Assembly (NCBI GenBank): GCA_965153455.1
Contig: OZ234493.1
Coordinates: 32,912,213-32,976,212 of the forward strand
DNA length: 64,000 nucleotides
Origin: Sphagnum compactum
Lineage: Eukaryota > Bryophyta > Sphagnopsida > Sphagnales
Direction of reading: 5' to 3'
The translations under genes were made by a program, and so were the position numbers. Below, in pieces: positions 13,601-25,923 of this stretch; position 1 is the first letter of the stretch, and each line of letters starts with the position of its first letter. The notes beneath the pieces were generated by a model. That model searched no databases. It was not told the DNA's origin and saw nothing but the letters and a program-made list of their open reading frames with translations.

Positions 13601-14000
13601 TAAAGCATCGACACCCTGGAAGTTGATGACTGCCTATGTGCAACGCATGATGTCTGATGACGTGTTAAATTTGCTCTTGCTATGTATAAGCGACCACAAC
13701 TAGGACAAGGAACACATGAGCATTACTGATGGGATGGATGAACCCTTGGTGTAGGTATAAATGATTGAGGAATAGCTTGTGGCTAATGAGGTAGAGAAGG
13801 TGTGGACGAACTAGGTATTAACTGAAGAGACTGGATGAGGCAAAGTAGATGCGCTAGGAATTATTAGGTGAATGGGCAGAGATGTGTCATGACGATCCAT
13901 ATAAGTCATCATGATATTGGAATTTTGCTATGATACGCATCGATGTTTTGCTGATGGTGAAATGGCTGGGCCTGCCATAATTATACACACTAACTAATGA
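10690..14000 (-). pseudogene. Decayed non-LTR (LINE-type) retrotransposon ORF with reverse transcriptase
   Basis: Read on the minus strand, a degenerate protein can be followed through several frames. From N to C it has RFPRLSSNDPLGMVYELLQD (about 13000), IMIIKVIYRLVVHTLAIQ (about 12740), MVHGVRAMLDLYLEWV (about 12620), NTFNSVS (about 12560), the GTW*GDHLGG block matching the usual TRQGDPLGG of LINE reverse transcriptases (about 12390), and FPSLADDMHII with the catalytic DD (about 12290). A C-terminal part follows with QCQCGHTIDDLDIHILHCPC (about 11290-11240) and DFIPLAIETYG (about 10945). Stops and frameshifts are frequent, and several stops are explained by CAA or CGA turned to TAA or TGA. 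The open frames at 13263-12814 and 12036-11698 are its best preserved pieces. It cannot be active. No poly(A) tail or target duplication was identified. Confidence 0.85.
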
Positions 14001-14789
14001 AGCCTTATGAATAGCTTCTTGAACTATTACTACCCCAAATATATATCAAATGTACCAAGGTGGAACCCGGAATTGGACTAAAACTATGTGTCTATGATTT
14101 TCAAAATTAGGATTGGAATTTGAATTTTGTGAAGAACTAGACCCGAAACAATTCTAGTGGAACTCGAACACTACCTCATGTGTGAAGAACTAGATTTAAA
14201 ACAATTCTAGTGGAACTTAAACACTACATCATGTGTGAAGAACTAGACTCGGAATGGTTTAAGGGAGAAGCAGCTACAATTCTGGGATTACAACAAACCC
14301 TATATTCGACATGTGCCAAGACAAAGAAAGAGACATAAGCGAGGAACAGGAAAAGGACAAAATCACTTCCTACACAAGAATAATGAGCGAGAAGAAGAAG
14401 AAGAAGATGATGATGATTATGGAGATGTTTTTACCCTACACAAGTCGTTAAACTTGTGAATAGTAGCTAACCCGTGTGACTCACTAGGGCCGCAAAGAAT
14501 CTTGTGGGGAAAGTTGTGAGAAAAAAGGACCCATAGAAATGCATCTAATGAGAAGCCTTCGCCCCTAGGTCCCCCCCTTCCTCCTCCTCCTCCTCCCTCC
14601 CAATTTGCATCATGGAAGGTGTGCATAATGAACGAGTGCTGGTAGCATCTCACTATCTGGTATTTGGAAGCCATGAAATGCCTCCTTTGTGGAATCAAAA
14701 TTTCCCCCATCCTTTAATGGTGACAAATAGTTTTAGAAATACAAATTTCATGTGGTTTGATGATGACATGATTCATCACGCACACAAGG
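14001..14789. other. Intergenic DNA between the LINE remnant and the 6.3-kb TIR unit
   Basis: No gene is visible. The stretch contains a short near-duplicate (CTACxTCATGTGTGAAGAACTAGA at about 14172 and 14223) and a purine-rich run with GAAGAAGAAG near 14393. Open frames here are short and have no motif. Confidence 0.5.
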
Positions 14790-15329
14790 GGGTAAACCCA
14801 TCCTTGGGTGGTACCACTAGGAACCACCTAGCCAAGAAGTTCAAGAAAGTTTGGCCTCATTTTCTTTTCAGAAAAGATAGTTTGTTTTTATTTAATCTTT
14901 GTTTTCCTATTGGCCAATACCTCATCACCTTTCTTTCATGAGGTCTAGCATAGTAACTATGTTTCTTCCTGCTACATTAGGTGGAGTTTGTTTTTCAAGT
15001 TTAAACCTACATTGGAATTGTTGCTTTGTAAATTGTGCTTCTCTTCTTGCACATGTAGCAAGAAATTAGAAAATGATGTGGTAGCTATTTTTTTCTTTCT
15101 CACAAAATTATCCTCTTTGTGTTTGAGTTCATGTGATTTTGACAACATCGATTTACATAGTGTACATTCATGTGCTTGAAGCTTGGCCACGCTTGAAGCT
15201 CAATCATTTTGATATACCTTTTGATAGTATAGAAGAGGTAGATATCAAAAAATACAATTTTTTGGTTTTCACATTTTGTTTTTACCAATGTTCCTTTTGT
15301 TTTGACATTTTACAATTCTTATTTTTCTT

Positions 15330-16908
15330 GAATTGCAAGGGCAATTTGAGGGTTCAAATGAAGAGCTTGACCTACAATACTTCAATGATGTCCAAGGATT
15401 ACGAGGGACTGGCAAAGACTTCAAAATCGTGACAAACATAGATGTGTCCCAAGAAGACATATGTGCCTTATTTGGACCAAGATTTGATAAGAATGGGTGG
15501 AAATACAAATTGCAAACTACTGTTGAGTTTCAAGGCATCATCAAGAGCTTGTACACTTGTGTTTTTAAGAAATCTCATGTTCTTAATGAAACATTGTTGC
15601 TAGAATTTGCACGTGGAGTAGTCACGAAAAACAAAAGGATCTAGGTGAATTGGGCTACTTATGCATATCTAGTGTACAAGAGACAACAAACTTTGGAGAA
15701 ATCAAAGAAAGCAAGACAAAATAATTTTGTGAGGCTTCAAGAATTTTCGCAACAAACACTAGGTTCAAATCATCTTTCTGTTCATTTTGTGCCTCCTTCA
15801 ACTCCAGGTTCAGCTATGTTAGGGAACTCCTTAGCTACAAGCTTAGGTCAAGTTGTTGTTTTTTCATTCTGCCCCCCTACCAAGCTTGAGTAGTGGCACA
15901 CTTGCTATTCCTAGCACTTCAAGTTTCTTGAAATGAATCCCTTAGCTTCCTTCAAGCTTGGCACCACATAACCAACACATCATGTGGACTTCAAAATTAA
16001 AGCATGAAGGTTTAGTGTCGAAAAGAGTTGCTACATCCATGAAATTTGCACTTTTGCCAACCGCACCACAATTGGTGATTCCCAATAGCATTATTAAAGT
16101 TGTGCATGACCTATGTATCGAGAAGCAACGTAACTTTTTTGTTATGAAGCAACGTTTAAAAGAGCTTGTGGTGGAAAAGGAACAAAAGGAGTTTTAGCAT
16201 CAACAAGCTGTCCATGCCCAAGTTAAGGTGGACTTTGAAAAGGTTAAGGATGATCTTGATGTTGCCTAGTTCGATATGCAAGAGTTTTCTAAAAACTTTG
16301 TTTGTACAGATGGTGTGCTTGTTTAGTCAGTTGATAGCAAAATAAAACATGAGCAAGCTTCTAGGGTTTTGAATTTACAAGAACAACTTCATTTTGAAGA
16401 GAGGAATTGTATGTAAGTAGAATCAAAATTAATGTATGTAGAGTCAAATTGCCAATCTCATGAGGAAACCCTAATTTCTTGTGAGAGCACATATACTAAA
16501 CACCTTGAGGATTAGATTATCCTTGAGAAATTGCAAACTTTGATTGTTAGATACTGGTCTCAATTGAAGTCAGGTTTTTTTCCTTTCACATGTTTAGTTC
16601 CTATATCTAAGCCTATAATTTTTTTTAAAAAAGGTGTCATTCATGTTCAAGATTGCCCTATTTGCAATGAAAATTTTCATTGCAATGATATATGTGTGGC
16701 TTCATGCGGTCATTGTTACCATCCTTGGTGTTTATCTATGCAATGCACCTCTTCAATCAAATGTAAGTTGAAAGGATGTGAGCAAGAGTTCGATCCAACT
16801 TGGAGGTTATCATTTGGGTTTTTTGATAAAATCCAAAATGAAACAAATCAACTAGCCTTACGAGTGGACGCAACACTATTTACTAGGATTTCAAGTAAGC
16901 ATTCTTAA
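15330..16908 (+). pseudogene. RING-like zinc-finger protein with coiled coil, broken
   Basis: A long frame runs from about 15330 through 15893, broken once by TAG at 15642, where CAG would restore it. It contains EDICALFGPRFDKNGWKYKL and later VNWATYAYLVYKRQQ. From 15958 a second frame rich in Lys, Glu and Gln (KQRLKELVVEKEQKEF) looks like a coiled coil and is again interrupted by TAG codons. At about 16645-16810 a cysteine/histidine array CPICNENF...CNDICVASCGHCYHPWCL...CKLKGCEQEF resembles a RING-type finger. I do not recognise the protein family. The N-terminal to C-terminal order and the common strand suggest one former gene of about 500 codons. RING fingers usually act in ubiquitin transfer, but function cannot be inferred for this remnant. 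Confidence 0.6.
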
Positions 16909-17462
16909 GCCTTGCCTCATTTTTTCTTTTGGATAACCATTTGTTGTGAAGTAGAGGCATATTTTTTTAATTATGGATGATCAAGGAAGTCATTATGTTG
17001 TAAGGACATTGTAGCAACTTTCTTAGGTTCTCCTAATGAAAGTCATGGTTTGCTTTCTAAGTTACATATTTATTAATTTCTTAATGTCCTTTCATTTAAT
17101 TTTAGTTTTAGGAACTAGTTGAAATTTTCCAAGAGTTCTAGCTCTGCCCTTGGAAGGAATTATTTTTCTATAATGTTTTACTATGGCATAAACATGAAAG
17201 AACAATGAATATATCTTGATGGAGTCTAGCAGATTTCTTGAAGAGAGGGTACTTTTTGACCTAGGATTTTACATGTAATTCCTACCATTTTTGCAACTAT
17301 TGGTCTTAAGTTCCAAGAAGTCATGACCTTCAGCCCTTGATCTCCCTTTTTTAATTTTGATTAGTCTTGAATTTCAGGAAGCCATTCCCACACAATTCCT
17401 TTCTTTAAAAGAAATGTTTCCTATAACTATTTTTGGGATAAATGTTGGAAAGAACCATCAAG

Positions 17463-17985
17463 GTTAGCTTTTTAATTTGGAGGTTCCTAATTTGATTAAT
17501 TCCTAAGGGAAGTTCTTGATTTGTTCAGCTCCTGAAGTAATTCCTTAGGGAAGTTCTTGATTTCTTTAGCTCCTAAGGTAATTCCTTATGGCAGTTCTTG
17601 ATTTGTTCAACTCTTAAAGTCATTTCTTGATTTGTTTAACTCATGATGTAATTCTTTATGGAAGTTCCTAACTTGTTCAACTTTGAACTAATATTCCTTA
17701 GGGAAAAATTTAAATGGTTTAACTCTTGACGTAATTCCTAATGGAGGTTCTTGACTTTTTGAGCTCCTAAAGTAATTCCTAATGGAGGTTCCTGACTTTT
17801 TGAGCTCCTGAAATAATTCCTGATGGTGTTTCCTGAATTGTTCAATTCCTGAAGTAATTCCTAATTGAGGTTCCTAATTTGTTGAACTCCTAAATTGATT
17901 ATTGATGGAGGTTCCTAAATTGTTCAATTCCTGAAGTAATTCTTATTGGAGATCTAGTTCCTGATTTGTTCAACTCCTGAAATGA
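17463..17985. repeat. Minisatellite, ~41-bp unit, about 12 copies
   Basis: Degenerate copies of a block like GTTCCTGATTTGTTCAACTC followed by CTGAAGTAATTCCTAATGGAG repeat every 40-42 bases. Copies differ at many positions, so the array is old. The period is not a multiple of three and stops occur in all frames, so it is not coding. It lies between the two RING-type pseudogenes of the TIR unit. Confidence 0.85.
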
Positions 17986-18129
17986 AAGCATATTAATGAG
18001 ACTACTTGAGTATTTTAGTCTTCAATTCCTTTCATATGCTTTGATTCCTTGTCCTAAATCCTTATAATATATTATTATGATTATTAGAATAGTCTAATCC
18101 TTGATGTTAATGCTCACTTACCATGTGTT

Positions 18130-18850
18130 TATTATGGGTAGTCACAATTTGGAGCCTCCACCATAGCTAATGACAACCATGATGAGTTACTAGAAGCTCA
18201 ATTTGCTACTATAATCCCACATTGTTCATCTCTTAAAACAAGTGAATTCAAGAGTCTAGTTGGTGGGCAAACAAATCACAACAGTAGCCCAGTCACACAC
18301 ATTAACGTTGCTTCATATGTGCATTCTTCTAGAAAATCCAACAATTCCAAATTTTTGAACACAAGGGAATCATCAAAGAGTTGTGGCAATCTTATACCAT
18401 CAAGTGCAACATCTATAGTTTGTTCAATTTGTTTCAAAAAGGACACGACACATGTTATTTTGGAAGTACAAATTTGTTGTATAATTTTTATTTCCTTCAA
18501 TTAGTTTGGATATTTCTACATTCATCAGTTTTATTGCAATCATGCCAATGATGGACATGAAATAAGAATTATCATATGGAATCATTAATCTAAAAATTGG
18601 ATTTAACTACTAATGTGCATCTACTTTGACCAATAAGTAATTTTGAAATGTCAAGAATTATTTGTAATTTGAATGTACATTTTTGTGAACTAATTTGTTT
18701 CAAGCTAATTTTGAGCCCTAAAAATCTATGATATATTGAAAGGCTGAATTTTGTTGTTGTGTGTTTTAGCCTTGTGGGCATAACAAAATATGTAGCAAGT
18801 GCATACAAGATGTCTTATTATGCCCCACCTGTGATGACCTGATATTTGGT
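18130..18850 (+). pseudogene. C3HC4 RING-finger gene fragment with one intron
   Basis: A stop-poor frame before 18468 ends in CSICFKKDTTHVILE at an exon end followed by GTACAA. After an intron of about 300 bases ending in TGTGTTTTAG (near 18767) the frame continues PCGHNKICSKCIQDVLLCPTCDD. Joined, the cysteines and the histidine fit a complete C3HC4 RING finger (C-x2-C, C-x-H-x2... C-x2-C, C-x2-C). The preceding part is Ser/Asn-rich. There is a stop soon after the RING, and no start codon in a good context is visible. It may be a captured 3' end of a ubiquitin-ligase gene or the second half of the locus at 15330-16908. Confidence 0.6.
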
Positions 18851-19124
18851 TCCAAGGTTTTGGCCCCTACCACACTTTAAGGTTCAAATTCTTTAAGGTG
18901 TACCAAAATCTTGTTATAGTGTCATCATTTTCTATCTTTTTTACCTAGTCCTTTTTTGCCATGTAAAGACACATTTATGGATGATTATGATGAAATCTAT
19001 AATTGGAATGGTCTAAAATATAGTCCTTTTGAAAATTAGGACAACTTTAGACTCATTATTTTTTATGGGGATCAAAATATAAAGTAAAAAATGACTATAG
19101 TAAGGACTAAGCCCTTTTCGTCCG

Positions 19125-19870
19125 GTGTGGTACACCTTAAAGGATTTTCACCCTTCATCTAAAACCAATGGGCCTTGCCCATGCTGTCAATTCAGCAATC
19201 GCCCCACAGGTGAAATGGAAGAAGTCAACAAAATAAAAATAAATCTACAACTACTACTACAAGCCTTGGGATGGAGATTAATGGTTCCAAGGAAACATAT
19301 TTCAATTTCGATGTGAAAGAAACTTCTAATTCAAATGACTCTAGTTTGAATGCGCCAATGGGTCGCCATGAAAGTAGGCCAAGACACGCATCACAAATGG
19401 CACTGAATGCCCTAAATGCTAGTACAAGTAGAAGGACTTTGTCACCTAGTGAAGGATCATTGGCTCTTGAATCTAGTAGCAAAGAACGTGATATTGCAGC
19501 CACCACCTTGAATGATGATCACCCCCAACCTGAATCAATGGAACAACAGCCATCTAGTTCCACCTTCTAAGGTGGGGTGCTAGACAAAAGTAAATGCTGC
19601 AAGCCTACCAGAAATGCAGGTAACTAAAACTCAAGACCCTCCTAGTAATGAGGTGGGATTGTCAAATGGCCCTAAGGATGTTGCTAAAGAAGTTCCTGGA
19701 ATTTCAGAGAAGTTGCCAATTCAAGCCAAAAAAAAGTCCACTGTTCTTCCTAACAACTTACCCAAAAGAATAACAAGAACAAGAGGCCCACCTAAAGACA
19801 TTACACAAATTTGGGCTAATCATGGTGGGCCAAAGGGATCAAACAAAAGCATGGAAGTCATGTGATTATT
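19125..19870 (+). other. Two low-complexity open frames inside the TIR unit
   Basis: Frames at 19271-19570 and 19614-19865 encode Ser/Pro/Asn-rich peptides without a recognisable domain. The second is Lys/Pro-rich (LPKRITRTRGPPKDITQIW). Their position, strand and length could fit exons of a former gene belonging to the RING locus, but no splice pair is convincing. They may equally be non-coding. Confidence 0.3.
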
Positions 19871-21130
19871 TTTTGGAAGTCCTTCCAAGACCGAAGGAAA
19901 TTCAACTCCTTAGGGTATGGGTAAAAAACGTACCAAACAAAAATAATTCCTTGAGGTATGTACATTCCTACTTTCCTTTTTAAGTTCATTTAATTTTTCC
20001 TCAATTATTTTGGCATACATTTGCATAAAAATTAATCTAGGAAATGTTTTGATTTCATCTCCCACTATTGGATTTAAATAGATTATTCATTAATTCCTTG
20101 GATATGTGGTTATGTCTAATGTCCGTGGAAGGGAAACAAATACAGCTTTATTCAAGTATTTTTCTAACTTGGGCAAATTGTAGAATATCTACAGCCATGC
20201 CCTGGAGCATTGGGAGATAGAAAAAATTACCAAAATATGCTCGCAATTACATTTCCTGGATCTCCTTGTCCTTCAACTCTTGATCATGAAAATCTTGTGT
20301 GGTCCTTCCACGCGGACAAGCATCGCATCTTCTTCCTTAACAAGCTCTTTATCTTCTTCACTGGGGGCCATCCTTAAGCCATCCACAAAGCAACCCAACC
20401 CTAAGCGGTGAACATGTTCAACGACATCAAAATGCTCTGTAAGGAATAGGATGCATTGTCACCAAAATGGATAGTTAGATTAAACACACTTATTAGCCAT
20501 GTAACTTTTCAACGTCGTACTATAGTTATACATGGGTTTACATGATTCTTTTTTTCCTATGTCTTGACATTTTTTACTCTACTACTTGATGTCATTGGAC
20601 ATATACCTAGGCCTTTTTTTTCATTTCTATCCATTCTAGGCACTAGGTCATGACTTAAAATGGGCATTGAAACAAAAAAAACACAATAAAGTTCATCATT
20701 TTGTTCCTGGGATCAATGCCCCTTTAGGACCTAGAATTCCTGACCTATAAAAATTGATTAAAAAAAGGTGGTTGATTCAATCCATTTTTATTACACAAAT
20801 AAGAAAGAGGACCATTTTAGGTCCCCCTAAAAATTAAATGCCCCCCAAAATATTGAATATTTTTGTTCCTAAGTTGTTCTTGAAAAAAATAACCCTAAGT
20901 GTTATGTTCCTGATTTTTTTCCTTTGACCAACCCTTATGACTATTAAGTTTATTTTTTTTGTACATCTCATGGAAGATTCAAATAATATGTGAATTTAGC
21001 TATTTTTTCATACAAAATTTGGATTGAAAAGCTTTTGTTAAATGAGTCTTATGTTGTCCTGAAATTGGAGGGGTTTAGAAATATTGAGGCGTGATGTTCC
21101 TAGTGGTACCACCCAAGGATGGGTTTGCCC

Positions 21131-22780
21131 TACATTTGAATCATTTCCTCCATTAGTTTGATTTACTACCTTGTGTTCATTTGTTGCACTATTTTGCTTT
21201 ACTACCTTATAGAATGCCACTGTTTTATTTCCATTTTTAGCCATGTTTTCAATTACTACTGATTTCAACTATTGAACTAGATTGTAACTATGCCTTATTT
21301 GCATTTATATCTCATTCTCACCAACACGGTGTGATTATTTGAAACAGGGTTCACAAAAAAAGTCAACCAGAGGGTAGATGCATGGTGTGGTGGTTCACTT
21401 TTGGTGTCACATTGATGATTTTTGTAGGGTGTTCCTTGTTTCAATGCCTACAATGCATATTATATCCCTAAATTTGGCAATTGAAATTTAGGATAATAAT
21501 AGCAACAAAATTATGAAAACACCTATGTAATTATTTTCTCATAAAAATACACCTATAAATACTAATGAACTTTTGAAGTTTGAAAATGTGGATTGGTCAT
21601 TTGAACTGGATACTAAAAGATTGAAATTTTCATATCAATTTTCATTCCAAATTATATGTAGTGAGTCAATGTAATAGTTACTATGAAATAATCTATTCAT
21701 ATACGTAGCATATCCCTTGAAAAGTTTGGCCAAAAAATAACTGTAGACTTTTGAATCGTTTGAATTGACCCTATTTTTCATAAGTCCATATGAAAGGCAA
21801 TTTTTATTGTTTTCCTAATTTTTTTTCAAAGTTGCATATTTTTTTCAACCTTTAATTGGGCTTTTATTGCAATGGACTTTTCTTTCAAGATTTCTAGATG
21901 TAGCCACATGTCAGATGACATCATCAACTTCGTTTATAGGGTTTACGTTAGGCTTTCAAGTAGGCTTTGAAATGGAAACAATGGGCGAGAAAGCAAAGGA
22001 AAACATGAAGTTTGTAATTTTCTAGGGTCCTATCTATTACATTCATCGGTAACAGTAGAGACAAGGAATGACGGTAGGGGTGATTAGGAAAGGTCCATTG
22101 TAAAGGGCAAAGGATGCTGAATGTCAACAACGTTGTTGAACTCGACAATGAGAAGCTCATAAACAACTACCAAGCGAAATAAGGTCCTTTAGAATGCTCA
22201 AGATTTGATTGCATCATATTATAAGGTCAATAGGGCATCACAAGTTATATTTCAAACTATTGCTTCAACCTTGTCATGTTTTCCTACTGATGTCGAAAAG
22301 GATTCGGTGATGCATAAGGTTTGGACAAACCCCATTTCTCGTGCGTATGTTTTGAGTTGAGATGATTATTCTTTCAAGGATGGAGTTGTTGCATGAAAGT
22401 TTATGTCTGGGTTAATCCGCTCCTTATCAGAAGTAAAACGATCAAGTACTTTAGCCAAGTTAGCTATGAAGATGCCATATTGACAATCGTTATGAGTTGA
22501 AACTCCAACACCTCGCTAGGCAGAAAACTTGTTTATTAAACATGCATCCTCAAAATGTTGCCATGGTTGTTGAACGCAAGAAGATGATGAGTTCAATAAT
22601 AAAGTTTCTTTGGTCATTGTTAGTGTTTAAGGAAAGGTCTGATGTTTTGGCTCCTCAAACCAAAGTAGCAATTTTGGCTTGGTGGAGTTTTCAAACGCGT
22701 ATGAGCCCTAATTGGAAGGAGGTGGTGAGGAGGTGACTAGGAGCACACCTCTATAATGAGATGCCAATGTAGTATTTCAT
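21131..22780. other. Intergenic DNA, nothing recognisable
   Basis: There is only AT-rich sequence with short open frames. The frame at 22497-22736 has no motif. No repeats with clear ends were seen. Confidence 0.5.
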
Positions 22781-22786
22781 GGAACC

Positions 22787-23305
22787 ATAGGTTTGTTTCT
22801 CTGGATTTCAATAGTCTATATCTTTTTGAGATGTTGCATCCTTTCATGCATTTCATGCATTTCAAGAGTCTTAATGACATTCGAAGAGTTCGTTTTGGGA
22901 TATGAATATCTAGTTTGTTTTGAAGAGGCATTTGACTCTTTTGATCAGCTTCTCTTCACCACCAAACTTCTTGTAAGTAGAAGGTTTTAGGGTATTTCTT
23001 GTCATCCTTCTATTGAAACATGTGTAGGACTTCATCGTTCGATTTCCTACATTTATGTGTATGTTTTACTTCTAAAGCAAGTAATTAGGGTTTATATTTC
23101 AAAGAATTAAGATTTGGAACTAGAAGTTTGTTTCTTTAAATCTCAATAGTCTACTTCTATTTTAAATGTTATATCCTTTGATGCATTTCAAAAGTCTCCA
23201 TAACATTTGAAGAGTTCAATCTAGGATATGAAGATCAAGTTTATCTTGAAGAGGCATATGACTCTTCTGATCATCTTTTCTTTCAATGCTAAGCTTCCTT
23301 TAAAT
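22787..23305. repeat. Diverged direct duplication, offset ~330 bp
   Basis: The block at about 22790-22985 (GTTTGTTTCTCTGGATTTCAATAGTCTA and on to GAAGAGGCATTTGACTCTT, cut here for length) recurs at about 23125-23305 with small gaps and substitutions. The copies are roughly 75-80% alike by eye. It is probably an old tandem duplication and is not coding. Confidence 0.7.
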
Positions 23306-23689
23306 ACAATGTTCTAGGATCCTAAGGGTGATCAAACTAAAAATTATGAAACCTAAGTTATATCATTTGATTTTTTGCATAAGTCTATGGACTTCATATT
23401 TGAATAGATATTTTCTTTTTGCCAAGTTAGGTTTGTTGAGATTGTGATGGCAACAATGTGTTAAAATGTTCAATGTGCAACATCTACTTCTTGGATTCGA
23501 TGCACCATTATGTGATTTTCTAGGTTTATGTAGACATGTTAAATATAATATAATTGCTTTCTTATTTGATTATATGCACCAACATATGTTTGTTGAAGAC
23601 TTATAATGGACAATTTTTTGCATTTGTGAAGGTGCCAGATATAATGTGGGATGTGTTATGATAAGTGTTCTTTGACTCTATGCACCATT

Positions 23690-25923
23690 CACTATGAAAA
23701 AAGGGGTGTTTTGCAACTAGCCTTACAACTCAATTTTTGAGTTGCATCAGACATTTGCAACTCACCATATTTATACACTGTGAGTGTTATTGAACAAGTT
23801 GCAAGAGTTACAAGAGTTGCAAGAGTTGCAACTCATCATATATACGGTGCAACTCATTACAACTCAATTATAACTTTGTCGCAACAACTCTTTTTCAACT
23901 ACTATGCAACTCCCCTATGACTACAATCATAATGTCATGTTGATATCATTTTTCACCCATCCATCAAAATTTAACACGTGGCACTATGAGGATATTTCAT
24001 GATTTTTTTAAAATATTGATATCCATCGTCCATTATGATTATTCATTTTAGATGGTTTTAGATTATGACACATGGCATAATCAAAAGTTGCCACGTGGCA
24101 TATTAATTAAAATTTGGAAACAAATATATACGTACCTAGGTAGGGTGGGACATAGCCACAAGTAGGTAAGTTGATATAGCTCTAACCTACCTACTTACCT
24201 ATTTACCTAACTAACTATTTACTTACTATCTAGGTAGGTAGAGAAGTAAGACCTACTTATTTAAGTAGGCAAGTAGGTAGGTAGGAAGGTAGAATACTAG
24301 AAAAGTAGGTGAACTAAAAAGTAGCCACATAAGTTTCTTAATATGTTATGTGTTTTGCTTTTAGGGTTAAGCTTTTATGAGCTCATCCCAACATGGCACA
24401 TGTATTTTAATGTGAGAATGCAAGAGGAGACACCTCCTTTATATAGTTTGTGAAATGAAATATTGAAGACAAAGCATATGAGTTAAATCTTTTAATGGTA
24501 CCCTAGTTACAATTGAGTTATAACTATAAAAAATATATTCCCACATGCTTTTTGTTTGATTTTAATTTTGTAATTATTTTGAAATGTATAATTAATCATT
24601 TGACATAATTATTTGGAATTTAATTATTTTAATTAAATATATGATAAATATTTATCTAAATTGATTATATGAATTAATTAATATAATTTAGATAATTAAT
24701 TAATTATTATTTGAATGAAGTAAATACTAATTAATCAAATTTGATTAATGAATTCATATGAATAGTTTATTATTTAGTTTAATTAATTAATTCATGGTAA
24801 TTAAGTATATTACATATTAATTACTAATTTAAAAATTAGTAACAAATAATTCATTTTGGAATATTAAATAATAAACATGAATTTGAGTAGAAGACATTGA
24901 GGTATATAAAGACATATTCATATGTACACCCTTATAAAATGTTTAATAAAATATACACATTGCTTTTACTTTCAATTCAAAAATAGACTTTCACCTTTCA
25001 TGAAATTCTATGGTTTGACATGCATGTATACAAACATAATATTGTGAATTCCAATGTAGTGAAATATTATTAACACAACAATTGGAAATCAATCACAAAA
25101 AATAGGACTATAATATTTATTACATTACTTAAATTTTAATTATTTAGATAACTATGAAAATGAATTATTTGATTAATTAGTTCAATAAACGAATCGGCTT
25201 ATATCAATGAAGCATTTAATAATCTAGTCTAAAAAAGTTTGAAGTGTATAAACAATGATATTTATATGTACATATTCATAAACATTTTAATACACCATTT
25301 CAATCCAACTAAAGGTTTGCATTTACACTTTCAATGAATTGCATAATTTGTAGATCTTTTAATAATATGAATTGCCACATAGTTGACAACTAATTTTAGA
25401 TAAGTTGAACATTCTAGTTCCAAAATAGTGGACAAATAGTAATTATGTAGTGATACCATAGTGACACATTTAGTTATAACTTAGTTGTAAAATTAGCCGA
25501 TTTAATTGACTCTTACTTACAAACAAGTTGCAAGTTCCAGATGTTATGGACCTTTACTTAACTGTACATGTGCCATGATCATACGCATCAACGTCATATG
25601 CCAGTTGTAAAATAGTTGTTCACTTAGTGTTAAAGCTACACCAATTACAACAGAGTTGAGATTAACCACTTTGTTACAACTTGTGATTATGGTCAAATTA
25701 CGGTTGACTATCACCATATATACTTCGCGTACATATGCTTGTATAAAGCCTAAGTTGCAATTAATGTGCAACTAAATTACAACTATGAAATATTCTGATG
25801 TGGCACTTTAATTATTAATTCATCGTATTTTCGTACTATAGTTGTACCCTAGTTGCACAGTAGTTTCTGTGACGATTTAGTTGCATGCTAATCTAGTCTC
25901 CACAGACTTGATTTTTCATAGTT
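23690..25923. mobile_element. Non-autonomous CACTA-type transposon, 2.2 kb, TSD ATT
   Basis: The left end begins CACTATGAAAAAA. The right end, reverse-complemented, begins AACTATGAAAAAT, one base from CACTA. Both sides are flanked by ATT (23687-23689 and 25924-25926), the 3-bp target duplication typical of CACTA (En/Spm) elements. Both subterminal regions are packed with short repeats based on GTTGCAACTCA and its complement, the usual transposase-binding arrangement in this superfamily. No transposase ORF is inside. The interior has a GTAG-type microsatellite and very AT-rich DNA. The interrupted tandem array around it independently confirms the ends. Confidence 0.85.
24160..24310. repeat. 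(GTAG/CTAC)n-type microsatellite inside the CACTA element
   Basis: Mixed runs of CTACCTAC and GTAGGTAG in both orientations form a quasi-palindromic stretch. A similar stretch lies at the matching place in the second CACTA element (33265-33365), which supports common descent of the two elements. Confidence 0.8.

Larger units (their letters stand above)
14790..21130. mobile_element. 6.3-kb unit bounded by 35-bp terminal inverted repeats, superfamily uncertain
   Basis: The left end (14790-14824) and the right end (21096-21130) are reverse complements over 35 bases with one mismatch, starting GGGTAAACCC and GGGCAAACCC and ending CACTAGGAAC. The inverted copies lie 6.3 kb apart and enclose two zinc-finger pseudogenes plus a minisatellite, which suggests a DNA transposon. 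No transposase was found inside. The 9-base flanks (CACACAAGG and TACATTTGA) match only if several C/T and G/A changes are allowed, so a 9-bp target duplication as in Mutator-like elements is possible but weak. It could be a non-autonomous element that captured gene pieces, or a chance pair of solo repeats. Confidence 0.6.

Noticed and set aside
14814-21105. CACTA transposon starting at CACTAGGAAC within the 35-bp repeat
   Set aside because: The identity between the two ends continues for 25 bases outside the CACTA motif, so the ends do not begin there, and no 3-bp duplication fits.
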